From positions 17,212,110-17,276,109 of the forward strand of contig NC_133216.1 in assembly GCF_040436345.1 (NCBI RefSeq): a DNA stretch of 64,000 bases, read 5' to 3'. How positions within the stretch are numbered: the first letter of the stretch is position 1; every line of letters starts with the position of its first letter. Of the stretch, positions 38,246 to 50,500 are shown one piece after another. Origin of the DNA: Pagrus major. Taxonomy: Eukaryota; Chordata; Actinopteri; Spariformes; Sparidae. Both the position numbers and the translations under genes were made by a program. Under the pieces are notes generated by a model that did no database searches, was not told the origin of the DNA, and saw only the letters and a list, made by a program, of their open reading frames with translations.

Positions 38246-39778
38246 ATCTAGTCAAAATTTAACAAACCGGACAGTAGCACAAATTCGAAGCTCTGCTTTA
38301 CTCCACCTGCTAAATATGACAGACGAGGTATGTGTACAACATATTTGATAAATCAAAACTTCCAGGCCTGCACAAAGCAACACGCCCATGTGGAATGCAG
38401 TACAAGAAGAGGAAAACAAAACACCAGAGTCTAAAGTTAAGTTTAAGTCTGCTGGTGGGAAATAGTGTCTCTGCAGCTCATCACAAAGCATACCATCACA
38501 GCAATGCTGACAATGTTGACAGTTATCACCTCACTGCCACCGCTGATTCAGTTTTCTGCTTGCGTCATTACATCATCGTCCTCTTTCAAATGCTCAAACA
38601 ATTTTCTGTTGATGACTTCACCTTCATACCGCCAATGTCCTGGGAATGTTACACTATCATTCCTGACTACAGGAGACATACTGACATGGTTGAATAAAAT
38701 AAAATGGAAAAAGATGCATTAAAGTCATGCAAAGGGCAATTCCACATGTATTTCAGGACAATGTTTATGAAAATGTAGACATCACATATTCTCTGCATGT
38801 TTACAAAACACATTAACACAACAGGTCAATACAAAAGGGAGACAAAAGCCTTCTGAGCAGTGATTGACACATTATTTTGAATAAGGAGGAGGACTTGCTA
38901 TTACTATTGTTGTGCAGTAGTTGCAAGGTCAAGTCAAGGATCAAGATATTTAAAATTTAGGGCTGCTTCATGTGAAGACTATTCATGTGAAGTTTTTTAG
39001 GACTTTTCACAACTTTTAGTCAAAATCAAAGAATATCTGTATTACAATCATCATCAGGGAACTTTTTAGACCTAAACTTGGCCAACAGAAAAGCCTTTTC
39101 CAGTTTCTTTGGCAGTTTCATTATTTGTTTAACCAAAACTCAAGCAAAACAGTCATGTGACATGAACACTGCATACATACCAACATACTACATACCAACA
39201 GTGCTTCAGTGTGCTGTATCAGCTGGAGAAACATGGATTATTTATTATGTCAAGCAATGACATTGGTGCAGCTGTCATTAGACTGTGTGGTAGCCTGTTC
39301 ATCACTAATTGTCCAGATTCTTTAAAAAAAAAAAAAAGACCCAGAAGGAATATGAACCTGGAGAATCTGGTAAAAAGCTGTTTATTCTGTAAATCATCTC
39401 CAGTTTCTGTGAATAGTTATTCTTAGTAAAGCACTCAGACAGAAATCATCCAAAGAGCTTTATCACTAACTGATGATGAAACTGAGTGAACATCTGGCTC
39501 AGTTTTTCAATCTGGAGCCGTTACGACCCACAAGGTGCCTGTGTGTCACTTATGTGGGTTGGTAACAATCAGCGAACCTTATTAAAGTACACAGCTAGTT
39601 ACATCTTCCTTCAGTGGCCAATAAAATGAGGGTCTATAAACACAACGCAGCCGCATCCTGTAAGACACTAAAAAAGTCAGTTTCACCAGCTTTAGTTGTT
39701 CCTCCATACATTTTCAAACACTATAGTCACCACCAGATGGACCAACTATTCATTTAATACTGACAAACGTGTGTTGCC

Positions 39779-40077
39779 TTGGGCTGCAACTATTTCATAG
39801 TTGATTATTTTCTCAATTAATCGATTAGTTGTTCAGTCTATAAAATGGTGAAATATTGATTAGGGCCCAAGATGATATCCCCAAATGTCTTGTTTTGGCC
39901 ATAATCCTTAGATATTCCTTTTACTGTGATGGAGGAGTAAAGAAACCAGAAAATATTCACATTTAAGAAGCTCAATCAGAGAATTTTGACTTTTTACACC
40001 CAGAAACGACTCAAACCAAAAATAATTTGCAATTAAGTGAATATTTGACAACCAATTGATTAATTGTTGTAGCTCTA
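39779..40077 (+). mobile_element. hAT-like MITE, intact copy
   Basis: The ends are TTGGGCTGCAAC and GTTGTAGCTCTA. The flanks GTGTTGCC (39771-39778) and GTGTTGCA (40078-40085) form an 8-bp duplication with one mismatch. The interior has AGTCTATAAAATGGTGAAA, CAAATGTCTTGTTTTGGCC and GAAAATATTCACATTTAAG. It is 299 bp and non-coding. Confidence 0.8.
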
Positions 40078-42710
40078 GTGTTGCAGATCAAATTGCAAGT
40101 ATTGTTCAAACAGTTGTGTTACCTGAAGGAAGAGGCCTGATTAGTAGAACAGAGCCCACACACACATACACACAAAAAAGGACAAGAGACTGAGCAGGCA
40201 TCAAGCTCAAGGAAACAACAAATCAATCACATGTCCAAGCCAACCTGCACACACACAGGTGTCGACAACACAATGACAGCTAGTTATCCTCCTTCATTCA
40301 TACAGGTTTTAATTAATTGTACAGTACAAGCAAAGTTCCACTTGGCAGCCACCATAAGATGTTTGTTCAACTCTGGCAGATTTCAACCTCTCCAGGGTAT
40401 TTATTCGCTTCATGCCAACAAGTTACTGGGTGAAATTATGATAGCTCTAAATTTAGACTGGAGGTGTACGTTGAGTCTGTCAGTTGATGTTGGCAAACTG
40501 GCAAGTATGAAAGGTGTTCAAATCAAACCTTTCAGTTCTCCAGGCTGTGTTGGCAACTGCCATAACTGGCTGCTAAATTTATATTCAACAGGCTCTGCAG
40601 CTTGTTGACGGCACTGTTAGATTCATGCCAACATTGTCAGACGTTTGCTCACACTTTACAAAAAGTAGTTGTCCAAACAGTGTGTCGAAGCAGTCATTTG
40701 TAGGTTGACAGGCGGTTAGTACTGGCAGCAGGTCAGTCAAGACCAGTCAGCCAGAGCTGGTGGGCTGCCTGTCTGGAAGGTCAACCTCTGCGCTCCTGTC
40801 AGCTCAGTGAAGGAGAGTAATATGGCTATCCATCTGCCCTTCAGCCTGCCAGGATCCAAAGACAAGCCTCTCTCTCTCATCAATGTATGTTGACATAAAT
40901 AAAAGAAGGGCCCCCTTGGCTAAACTGTACATCTTGCTCCTTTTAGGTAATACTTCACCATTTCCATTTTATACAAACGATGTGACAGAGGGACACCCGA
41001 CAAGATCTGTGACACCCCTGTTGTTTTTAACTGGCAGAAAGTGCCAGCAGAGCAGCTCTTGTAATGGCCAAAGCTTGTACAATTGGTGTTGCTGTGTTTC
41101 CATTGCTGACAGCACTGAATAGAGCCTGGTTGCTGGGATGCACTTATTCAAATCAACTCTTGATAAAACTCAGCATGACTGAGAAGCTTTCAAGTAAAAC
41201 CAGCTGACTACATCAGCTGGCTCCTGTAGTTATTAAAGAAATGAAGCATGTCCGTATTTTACAAGAAAGAGAGCTGCTGTTCTCATATTAGCTCCTTTAT
41301 CCAAGTAGAAAATTGGCCTAACAACACACAGTTTGAGTCCGTTTCTTGTGCACAGTAGTTTGAACTTTGGGTGATTTTAACACCCTGGTCAGTCTGTAAA
41401 TCTTACTTTTCTGACATGAAACATTGTTTTGTTGCATTGCATTTTCATTTAAACAACACCACAATTGTTCTCATATTACTCCCCCACTTGCACCAGTGCT
41501 GCTTGAGTAGAATCAATTAAATAGCTAATTATGTTAGCACAGTATAACTAGATTCACAAAAACCACAACATCTGCAAAGATTATAGCTGTCAAAATAACT
41601 ACAAGCTGAAAACGGGATCACATGCCTCTTCAAAATGGTTGCATTTGAGTCAGTTCAAGCCAGTCATGGACTAAAACATGCCAATACTCTTACCTGAGAG
41701 GAGTGCACACAGCCAATAGTTTTTATAGTTTTTATTAAATAAACAATTTCATCAATATCCCATAAATCCAGTTGATTAGCTGCACCGCGGTCCTTGCAGG
41801 CTTGGCCGGGAAAAGTAAATCAGCCAAGGATCCTGCTGCCTTAAACCAATGATCTATATCCACTAATATCCCGACAAGGTTGATCAAAATTACAAGCGAG
41901 ACTGGCTTGTCGGATTCAGTGCACAACAACCTTACGAGCCACCATAGCGATGGTTTGCGTTCATCCCAGTGTAAAGCCCTCGGTCCACAAAGTCCCTACA
42001 TGGATCACTCAATCATACATCCACACAATGAGAGAGAAACAAGGCAGACACTTGAGTACTGGGTACACGCAATACATACAAACTCATCGCCTCCGACGTG
42101 CTCCACCCTGATTTTCTAACACTGTGCCAACAAACCGCATGAAGCACACCGAGTCGGAGAGATGATGGGAGCTTCAGCTGAGCATGGCAGCAGCCAGCAG
42201 GATGACAGGAGAGCAAATATACTCAGGAGCAGGTCATGTAAGAAAGCTGCAGATGGGTTGTCTCAATGCACACTTGCAATGATATCTGCACTACATACAC
42301 ACAACGCGAAACAGATGACGAATATCCACTTACGCCCTTTCCAAATGCTAACATTGGTTACAGCAATGGCTGCAGTGATTGCGCCGATTCATAACAAAAT
42401 ATCCACACGATGTTGGCAATTAAATATTCAAGCAAGTCAGCAGTAACAGCGACAGTATCGTGTGACCTACATTGAATTTTGTTGACGATGTCTCTTACAA
42501 CAGGCAGTGTCCCTGCACTAACGCTGCTTCAAACTATGCTAATTACTGGTTATTACTAACTTGGCATGGACGCCAAGAGCAGCTGTATTTATCGTCGGCC
42601 TGTCCATACCCCACACACTGACATGTTATCCCGACTGTGGCCGCTAACAATGTTATCGTTGACAGCCCTGACGACGATGCCAGCCGGCAGCCTGACGTTA
42701 TCAATGTCCA

Positions 42711-42765
42711 GTTATCGTTAGCTAATGTTAGCTAAAGTTAACGTTAGCTAAGTTAGCTCCCCGGC
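42711..42765. repeat. GTTAGCTAA word cluster
   Basis: Imperfect iterations of (C/A)GTTAGCTAA at the promoter-side end of LIS1 intron 1. Confidence 0.7.
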
Positions 42766-42935
42766 GATGCAGTCAGAAAGTTAGCTCGTACGTTCACTCT
42801 CCGCCCGTAATATGTACTCAAGCTCAATTAGCTACAATCAGCGTACACAGTCAGCTAACGCTATTAGACTTGAATTACTCAAAGTGCACACGATTGTTTA
42901 TCTGTACACAAGGATAAACTCCGCTGACAAGGTAC

Positions 42936-43000
42936 CTGCTGCTCCAGTCCAAGCGGCCTATCCGCCATTTTGAGACATAAAAAGGAGGTGCAAAAATTAC
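42936..43000 (-). other. pafah1b1: pafah1b1 exon 1 (5'UTR), 3' part
   Basis: The strong donor CAG|GTACC (GT at 42935-42934) ends a GC-rich untranslated exon containing the YY1-like motif CAAAATGGCGGAT (42972-42960). The 5' limit is not visible. Two upstream ATGs lie in it (42978-42976 and 42968-42966). Assignment as exon 1 rests on position upstream of exon 2, the CpG setting and the donor. Confidence 0.55.
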
Positions 43001-43330
43001 AGCCACATCGTCATTTTCCCCACCTAACGCCAGATTCCTTCGACCCTGACCGGCTTCACGACTGAAAACTAGTTGGACTCACCCTATTGTTTCTGCCCGT
43101 GAATATCCTCAGCCGTCTCCAGCGGTAACACGACCCGACAGGGCGTGAAATTTCCGCTCCTAAATATGATCTTGTGATGTGGAGGTAAACTGTGCCCGTC
43201 TTGTCTCTCCGGCGCTGCCTGCTTGTTTTTTCGTAGGCTACCGCATTCGCCTTCGCTCGGCCGCGCGCACGGAGCTCGCGTTCACGGACTGAAGGGAGCG
43301 CGCACGCCCTTGATAACAGAAAAAAAAAAA
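43001..43330 (-). promoter_or_regulatory. pafah1b1: pafah1b1 CpG-rich promoter
   Basis: CpG-dense, TATA-less sequence with CGCGCGCACGG and GCGTGCGCGC words in an otherwise AT-rich region. It lies directly upstream of the predicted exon 1. An NRF1-like GCGTGCGC is present. The start site is not determined. Confidence 0.5.
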
Positions 43331-43439
43331 ATCTGCTTGTTTTAAACGAGTTGGACTTTTAACTCTTACATGTCCCATTTCCACCAGTTCAAGAAAAAAA
43401 TAAGACGAAAAATAAGCTTGATGATGTGAATATTCCCAT

Positions 43440-43925
43440 GGTAAATCATTATTATGGGATAAAAGTCATAATTATCAGATAAAAAGTCAAAATCATGAGA
43501 TAAAAGTTAAAAATGATGAGATAAACAGTTGAAATTGTGAGATAAAAGTCATAATTATGATACAAAATTCATAATTATGAGATAAAGACTACATTATGAG
43601 ATAAAAAGTCTAAATTATGAAATACAAGTCATGATGAGATTTTAAAAAAGTTGAAATTATGAGATAAAGTCAAAATTATGAGGTAGAAAAGTCAGATTTA
43701 TGAGATGCAAGTCATTATTATTGGGGAAAAAAGTTTAAATGATGGGATGAAATACATAATTCTGAGGTACAAAAGTCAAAACTATGAGATACAAAATCAA
43801 AAATATGAGATACAAGTCATAATTAGATAAAAAGTTGAAATTATGAGATAAGTCATAATTCTGAGATACAAAAAGTCATTATTATGACATAAAAGGGCTT
43901 CATTTATCCCATAATTTTGACTTTT
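43440..43925. repeat. AT-rich minisatellite (about 20-24 bp units)
   Basis: More than fifteen diverged tandem units of the type ATTATGAGATAAAAGTCATA. Unit length varies by a few bases. It begins about 110 bp upstream of the CpG-rich promoter block. Confidence 0.85.
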
Positions 43926-46510
43926 TATCTCAATTCTGATTCACAATGAGAATATCTTTTTTTAAAAATCAAGCTAGTTTACATTATTATTTATGTAATT
44001 AGCAAAATGGGCTTCCGTAACACTACTGAAACTTGCAGATCACTTCTAATTTTTTTTAAGAGGTGTCGGTTTCACACTGAAAATATACACTACACGCAGT
44101 GGTGAAACTACTTGTATCTTTAGCTTTGTCTGACAGAGGCATGAAGCTATTTTGCAAAATAATAAGCTACTTTGTTTATATAACATCCAGCCTATAAAAT
44201 GACTTTAAACTACCAAAATGTTTATGGCAGTACGTAGCTAAATTAGCATAATCTTAGCCAGCAAAAACAATAAAAGTGCATCAGTAATAATGCACAAAAA
44301 ATGAAAATACATAACACTTTACTTAAGTAAACACTGGTTACCTGTATGAGTTATCAAAACCCCAAGCAAAACTTTTACTAGTTTTATTTTATTCATTTTA
44401 ATATAAAAAAAAAGCAGACCAAAATATAATTAGATTGTTAATTTGTAAAGAGCAACACACAAATACCACACATCATCAGGGGAAGCGGACTCAAAACACT
44501 AGGCCTAAGAAGCCTTTGTGCAGAAGAAATTTCATCAGCTGAGAAAACACAAAACCTTCAGACAATCAGCATTTCGGGGCGACACACAGATACAGTAAAT
44601 GCAATATGACAGCAAAGTGCATAATATTTTTGGGGTAAATATTACTCTTTTATTACAAAGACCTTTAGTAGTTATTTTGCACAGGAGAAATAGTTTTAAA
44701 ATGAAATGTGTGTTATCTGTATTTATATGTAATTTCCACACCTGCTTTGCATGTCAGACATTCAAATTGCAAAGTAACTGAAAATGGCGTCTATGCAAAT
44801 TATACGTCTGGAAATGCACTTTCCTCTTAGGTCTGTATTATTACACCATGTCTTCTATTTTCGCACTTCTGATGCAGATTCTTAATAACATGAAATAGAT
44901 CAAGATCAAGCTAATCTATTAAAAACAGAAATGCTACACTGAACTCTGCCTCCAACTAAATGGAAGCACTGTATCAAAAAAGGAAGAACCTTTATAACAT
45001 CTGTGCAGACAAATAAATCTCAATGAGGTCGTTATAGAAAAAAAAAATCCTAACAAGACTTAACTGCTGTTGGGATTTTAACAGGTTTAGAAAATGTCCA
45101 ACAGGTTGCAGTCTTTGTAATTATGGGCCATAAGAATGATATTCTATTTTACAAAATAAAAAAAAAATAAAAATGTCCTACATTTTTTGTCTAAGTCAAC
45201 TAAAGCATTTATGTTTATTTGTGTGCACTTGCACTGCAACAGCTCCTGTCATTTAGGTCAATGCATGTCCTTCACAATGAAACAGGTGTTAGTGTGCCAC
45301 CTCATGGAAACTGTTGGTATTACAGTTGAGCAAGGGGGAAAAAAAAAAAAGATACAAGAAACCCAGAAAACAAAATAAAGAAGCATATTTCACCTTTATA
45401 AATCATCAAATTATCACCTGTTGTCACCCTGGTTCCATTCAGGAGCATAAATAATAGGCACAATACACACCATGCTCTGATATTGATGTTATGACATCAT
45501 GTTTTAGGAGCACAATCAGGAAAACCACTGCAATAACTGGTTAACTCGGGATGAAGAGCTCGCCTTTTGCTTTTTTGTCTTTTTAAATTCGGCTCCCTCA
45601 GTTCAGTGAGTAGTCCATCTTGCACGTCTTGTGCCGAGTAAAAACTGCATTTTCGAAAAACAATCAGTTCCAGCACCATCTCTCTATTGCTTTAATCACA
45701 TACATTTAGACACGGCAACAATTAAGTAACAAATTGCCATGGGAAGGATACATTGCATGTATACAAGCGCAAACAAACCTTTCAGTCTTTTTTGGTACAT
45801 CACATTGAGGCAGCCCTTCTTTACGTCCACTTTTGGTTGTGCAGTGACCGCACATCCGAAACAGCACGAGAAAGTGCACTAAACACTGCTCAATGAACAG
45901 ACACTCGCTAGCTGGTTTTTTGTCTCAGTTACATATGAAAAGATGACCCAGTAATGGAAAAAGAAAAAAGAAAAACACCCAGCAACAATAAATCAGTCAC
46001 TACTGCCAATGTTGAGCACCTGTCCAGTGGTTAATTTCAGTACCAATTCGTACAGAAACAGATTTACAACATCGGTGGCCATGATTGTTTTATGAAAAGA
46101 GGCATCAGCCATCCAACAGGTTTACTATGAGTAGAAAAATAAAACATTTGGAAAGCCAATGTTCGCTTACAGCCTCTATTCAAACTATGCAGCAGCAAAA
46201 AGCAGCGACAGCCGTGGCCATTAGATTTTCTGTTGGACTACACAAAGACACACACACTGTCACACATACAAACAAACATACATGCACATATTCTTTCAAT
46301 GTGTAAAAATAGAAGATTGAACACAGCTAGTATATAGATAGATAAATCTACTGCTTATGGTGGACGTTTCAAATCTTTCCCATTAACATCAATCAAGTAA
46401 ATCCGATAGAGATTTATACATCTTTTATCCACTTCTATACATTTTCTATAAAACAGACATGGCTTAAATTAATTGATGATCAACAGGCCTAAAATACCTT
46501 CCTTAAATTC
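43926..46510. other. spacer between pafah1b1 promoter and cluh 3' end
   Basis: AT-rich sequence with several A runs and no supported gene. If the cluh polyadenylation site is more distal than I propose, part of this is 3'UTR. TTTATT (minus AATAAA) words near 44385-44395 are candidates. Confidence 0.5.
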
Positions 46511-47426
46511 TCCTGTGCACTTTTACAAAATCCATTTTATTTACTAAAAAAAAAAAAGAAAATCCAGCAAATGAAATCAATCTGGTTGAATGCTCTCTGT
46601 ATTTGTTGTCTGGAACCAGAGGACACAGCAGGCACCCACCTGGGATGTCATACGTATACGTGACAGAGCGTTTACATTAATTAACCCGAGGGGGATGTGG
46701 AAGAATGATGGGTGACTGCTGCAAAGTGGCTCAAAGAGGCCACTAAGAAGGGAATTTACATTCTGAAGCCCCACTTGAAAAATCTCAAATTTAGTGCCTG
46801 TATTCTGCTTAGTGCACAGTAGAAAGTACCCCTGAGTTCTAGGACAGGGTCGGTGCTGTATCATTTAGAGCACCGTTGAGAGAGGGAGTGGGCGGTAAGG
46901 GGGTGGGGTGGGCTGTGGCTACCCGGGGGGGTTCTTCCGAGGCTTTTTAGGGAGTGGCAGGGCAAAATATGGTCCTGGGCTCTACAGTGCTGTGGGAAGT
47001 TTGGGCTGAGAAGAAGCATGATTGGTGGATAAGGCTCTGGTATACAATGTCATGGTCATCCTCGGTCTCCCCTCCCCCGGCTGCGACCACTCTCTCATAT
47101 GCAATCATATTTCTAAGTAGCTTCATCAGCAGGTTCTTGGGCCGGGGATTTTTTTTTTTCAGATTGCATGATATTTCGATTCTATGTTGTTTGTATTCTC
47201 TCCTCCCTCCCTGCCCACCTCGTAGGAAACTCCTGCTCCTTTTGTCCTACAGTTCATTCAGTTTGTTCTCTGGACTGCCCTGACCCATCCCTCCCCCTGT
47301 TCATTTCAATGCTGACTGCTTGGTTCTCAGGTCCACAGGCTCGGTGACATGGCTGTTGCATCACGGCCTCTCTCTACCCCCCGCCCCAGTAGCAGAAAGT
47401 AGCTGTGTTGAGGGCTTTTTTAGACA
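46511..47426 (-). other. cluh: cluh 3'UTR (extent inferred)
   Basis: From the stop codon to about 20 bases past the minus-strand AATAAA at 46541-46536. It includes a GC-rich block at 46870-46960. There is no coding exon. Confidence 0.45.
46536..46541 (-). terminator. cluh: candidate polyadenylation signal of cluh
   Basis: AATAAA on the minus strand, 886 bases beyond the stop. Other hexamers exist further downstream. Confidence 0.4.
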
Positions 47427-47553
47427 TTAATCAATGGGAATTTTGTCCTCTAGTTCCAGTGGGCTGTCCTCTGTGGTCTCCTCAATCTTTCCCAGCTCCT
47501 GCAGCTGCTGCCGCCTCTGCACCTCTGCCTTCAGGTTCTCCAGATCCTTTTGG
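47427..47553 (-). CDS. cluh: cluh last coding exon (26)
   Basis: Residues 1308-1349: [19 protein letters not shown] then an acidic tail ending [10 protein letters not shown] and TAA at 47429-47427. Acceptor TTTCAG. Confidence 0.95.
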
Positions 47554-50500
47554 CTGAAAGGGAAATACCAAAATAATCAAGACTCCCTTTTGAGGAAAGT
47601 TCTGGTATAGCTTGACCATCTGAAAAGTTTCACTCGGATACGTTGTCGTCACTCATATCTTAAGTATGCTCGAAAATTCCCCATAAAACCTCATGCAGAT
47701 GTGCCAATTTCAGCACTACACGTTTCCCATCTTTCCATGTTCTGTATACACCTAATTACCTGGATCAGGAGCTTAGTCAATCAAGCCCTTATCAGGTGTA
47801 AGCAGAGCAGGGGGAGATGAAAAATCTACATATTTAACAGTAGCCAAACCCATCTGGTTACCAGTTTTAAACAGTTTACGCCTAATGATTGTCAGCACAT
47901 ACAGGCTCAGTCCCAACGTCCCCCCAAAGGCTTTAAGAACTGAACCCTCAAATACTTAGTTGACGTCATCTAGTGAGTGTTTGACTGAGGGAGGCTGCAA
48001 GGGCCAGAAATGGTATAAATAGGAATTGGACAGCACTTTGCCATGTTTCACGTTACCTTGTGAGTTTTTAGCTTATGTCTTAAAAGATGTAATTGTAAAA
48101 AATAAATAACAGGTGTACTCTTATTCACAAATATAAAACATATCAGGTCAGAAGTTTGAGGGAAAATTGTTCCATCATCTCAGAACTTTTTTGTTGTTTG
48201 GTCCACTGAGTGATTTAAGGTCTGGTTCAAAGCGAATGAATCCAAAAAATAGGCTAAACTTTTCTGTGAAGCTATTTTCAGGGATAGCTTCTCCAAGTCA
48301 ATGAAATCTAATAAAATACAGCTGTAGTAATCCCTATCTTTGTGTATAAAGTCTACCTTCTGTTGTGTCTCAAGAACAAAGCGAGTCTCTGCAGGTTTTT
48401 AACTTTACCTGAGTGGTATAAAGATGATGCCGTTGATAATGTTCAGCTGTTCCAGGACACTGGCCATGCTGGGAGCAGTGAACTGGAAAACAGGAGGAAA
48501 TAAAACCATATCATCACTGCTTGAATGGTGAAGATGAAACAGATGGAAGCACAAACAACAGCATGTCTCAACTCAGTCACCTTGAGGGGCATGATGGAGG
48601 CGTTGGAGCCGTTCTTGTAGATCTCATTCATGGTTCTCTGCAGAGCTACAGCCTGTTGGGTAAGATACTTCAGGTACTCTGAGCTCTCCTTGGTTTTCTC
48701 ATGTGCCTCGCCCATCTGAGTAGAGAGAAGAAGTATTTAAGATATCACTTCATCACAATGGATAAAGAGAAGAGTGTCAGCTCCCTGCAGTCCTGCAGGA
48801 CTCACCTGGTTCTTGTAAATGGTGTAACCCTCCTTCTCGTGCTGTAGTGCGGAGCGGAACTCGGCCTTGCTCTCGTAAACCCTCGCGACCAAATGATGGC
48901 TGCAGAAAAACAACAAGGCACACATGATGTAAATCATGTCAGTCAGTATTATACCTAATTTATGCATATGGAGGATGAATCTCTCCCCACCTGAGGGCCA
49001 CTTTGAGGGATCTGGGTCCGTGGTACTTTGTGTTGATGGTCAAGGCGTTCTCCAGGAATCTCAGTGATAAATCGTACTCCATCACTCCGTGCAGCACCAG
49101 CCCGATATTACTCTGGAGGGAGAGCCGAGAACAAGGAGGGACGGGAGTCAACCGCACTGTCTTTTTTTCCTGGGGTATTGATGTTCAAGGAAAGATTGTA
49201 CTCACATCTAGCAGTGCCATCTCTGGGTGGTCCTCCCCGGTCACCATCAGCATGAGGTAACGGGCGCGGTACAGCAGCTTCAGGGCGGTCGACAGCTGGC
49301 CGTTTGCAAAGCAGTACAGAGCCAAGTGCATCTGAGAAGTGAAGGGAGCAAACATAAAGGTTAGAGGGATATTTAACATCTTTATTATGAGCTAAATATT
49401 TCCTACATGTGGCGTGATGACTTACGTATTCTTGAATTGTGTTGGGGTGCTCGATGCCGAGGACTCTCTCACTCATCAGAACAGCCTTCTGCTGGTTGCT
49501 GAGAGCCTGCAGACAAATGCACAAATGTCATTCAGCGACATAAAATCAATATGACGCTTGTGTAAAAGTTGCTGACACAGTTAAGAATCGCCCGTTTCCT
49601 GCCTACCTCAGGGTGGTCTCCCATGATGTAATTAAGGCGTGCCAGCAGGCGCAGGCAGGCACAGATCTCGACGTGCATGGCTCCGTACACATTGTTGAAG
49701 AGGTTGAGAGCCTCGTTGATCAGCTCGCAGCCCTCCTTCAGAAAACCTGGAAATGAAAAGGGAAGGTAGAGAGATACATTTAGTCAAACCAGTGTTCAGA
49801 CCAAAATGTTTGTGCTCTGGGCCCTCTCAGAAATTTCTCAGTCTGAAATTAAGTATGACATTTTGGATTTTTGGTATTACAGAAGCATTTTTCTTAACTG
49901 CATTTAGGGGAAAAAATGTAATTTTATCTTGTATAATTTAAATTAAATTTAGCTATTACAGACCAATCATAACTGAAGAATTCTAAGTTAGGAATCCAAA
50001 GTTAGGATGGCATAGATCCTGTCCTAAAAATCAAAAACTGACACCAATGTTAGCCTGTTTGAGAAGCTAACACTGATGTTAGCCCATTGGAGAAGCTAAC
50101 ACTGATGTTAGTCTATTAGAAAAGCCAACACCGATGTGAGCTTAACAGAAAAGCTAACACTGACGTTAACCTATTAGAATAGCTAAACCTAATGTTAGCC
50201 TGCTGGAGAAGCTAACACTTAAGATAGGACCAGCAGTTAGGACATTTTTCTGTAATCAGGCCCCAGGTCTGTATGTTTTTATGCATGACTCAGTCTTTTG
50301 ACATGTCTCACCTTGCTGCACTTTGGCCTGTCCACTCTGGAAGAAGTGGAAGGCATCCGAGGCTTTGGGGTTCACGTGCTTCACAACAGGGAAAATATTC
50401 AGGATGTCCTCCTCTGTGAAGGCGGGCTTGTGGCGGCTGTCAAAGTTATACTCCTTTATCAGGATCTGGAAGGCAAATAAAAGCAACGTTAACATCATGA

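Larger units (their letters stand above)
35356..42935 (-). other. pafah1b1: pafah1b1 intron 1
   Basis: 7.6-kb intron. It contains a dispersed CTTGACTTGAG-type repeat (37676-38245), an intact hAT-like MITE (39779-40077), a non-repetitive ATTA-rich block at 36950-37110, and a CpG-richer 3' portion (41750-42930) that merges with the promoter. The frame of 125 codons at 40231-40608 on the plus strand resembles nothing I know. Confidence 0.75.

Noticed and set aside
40231..40608. 125-codon plus-strand ORF in LIS1 intron 1
   Set aside because: No recognised motif, codon use looks intronic, and there are no flanking splice or promoter signals.
43440..43925. CRISPR-like array
   Set aside because: Units are contiguous, diverged and without spacers, in a vertebrate genome. 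It is a minisatellite.
50035..50218. Transcription-factor cluster or CRISPR array
   Set aside because: The exact 29-bp period without spacers fits a minisatellite.
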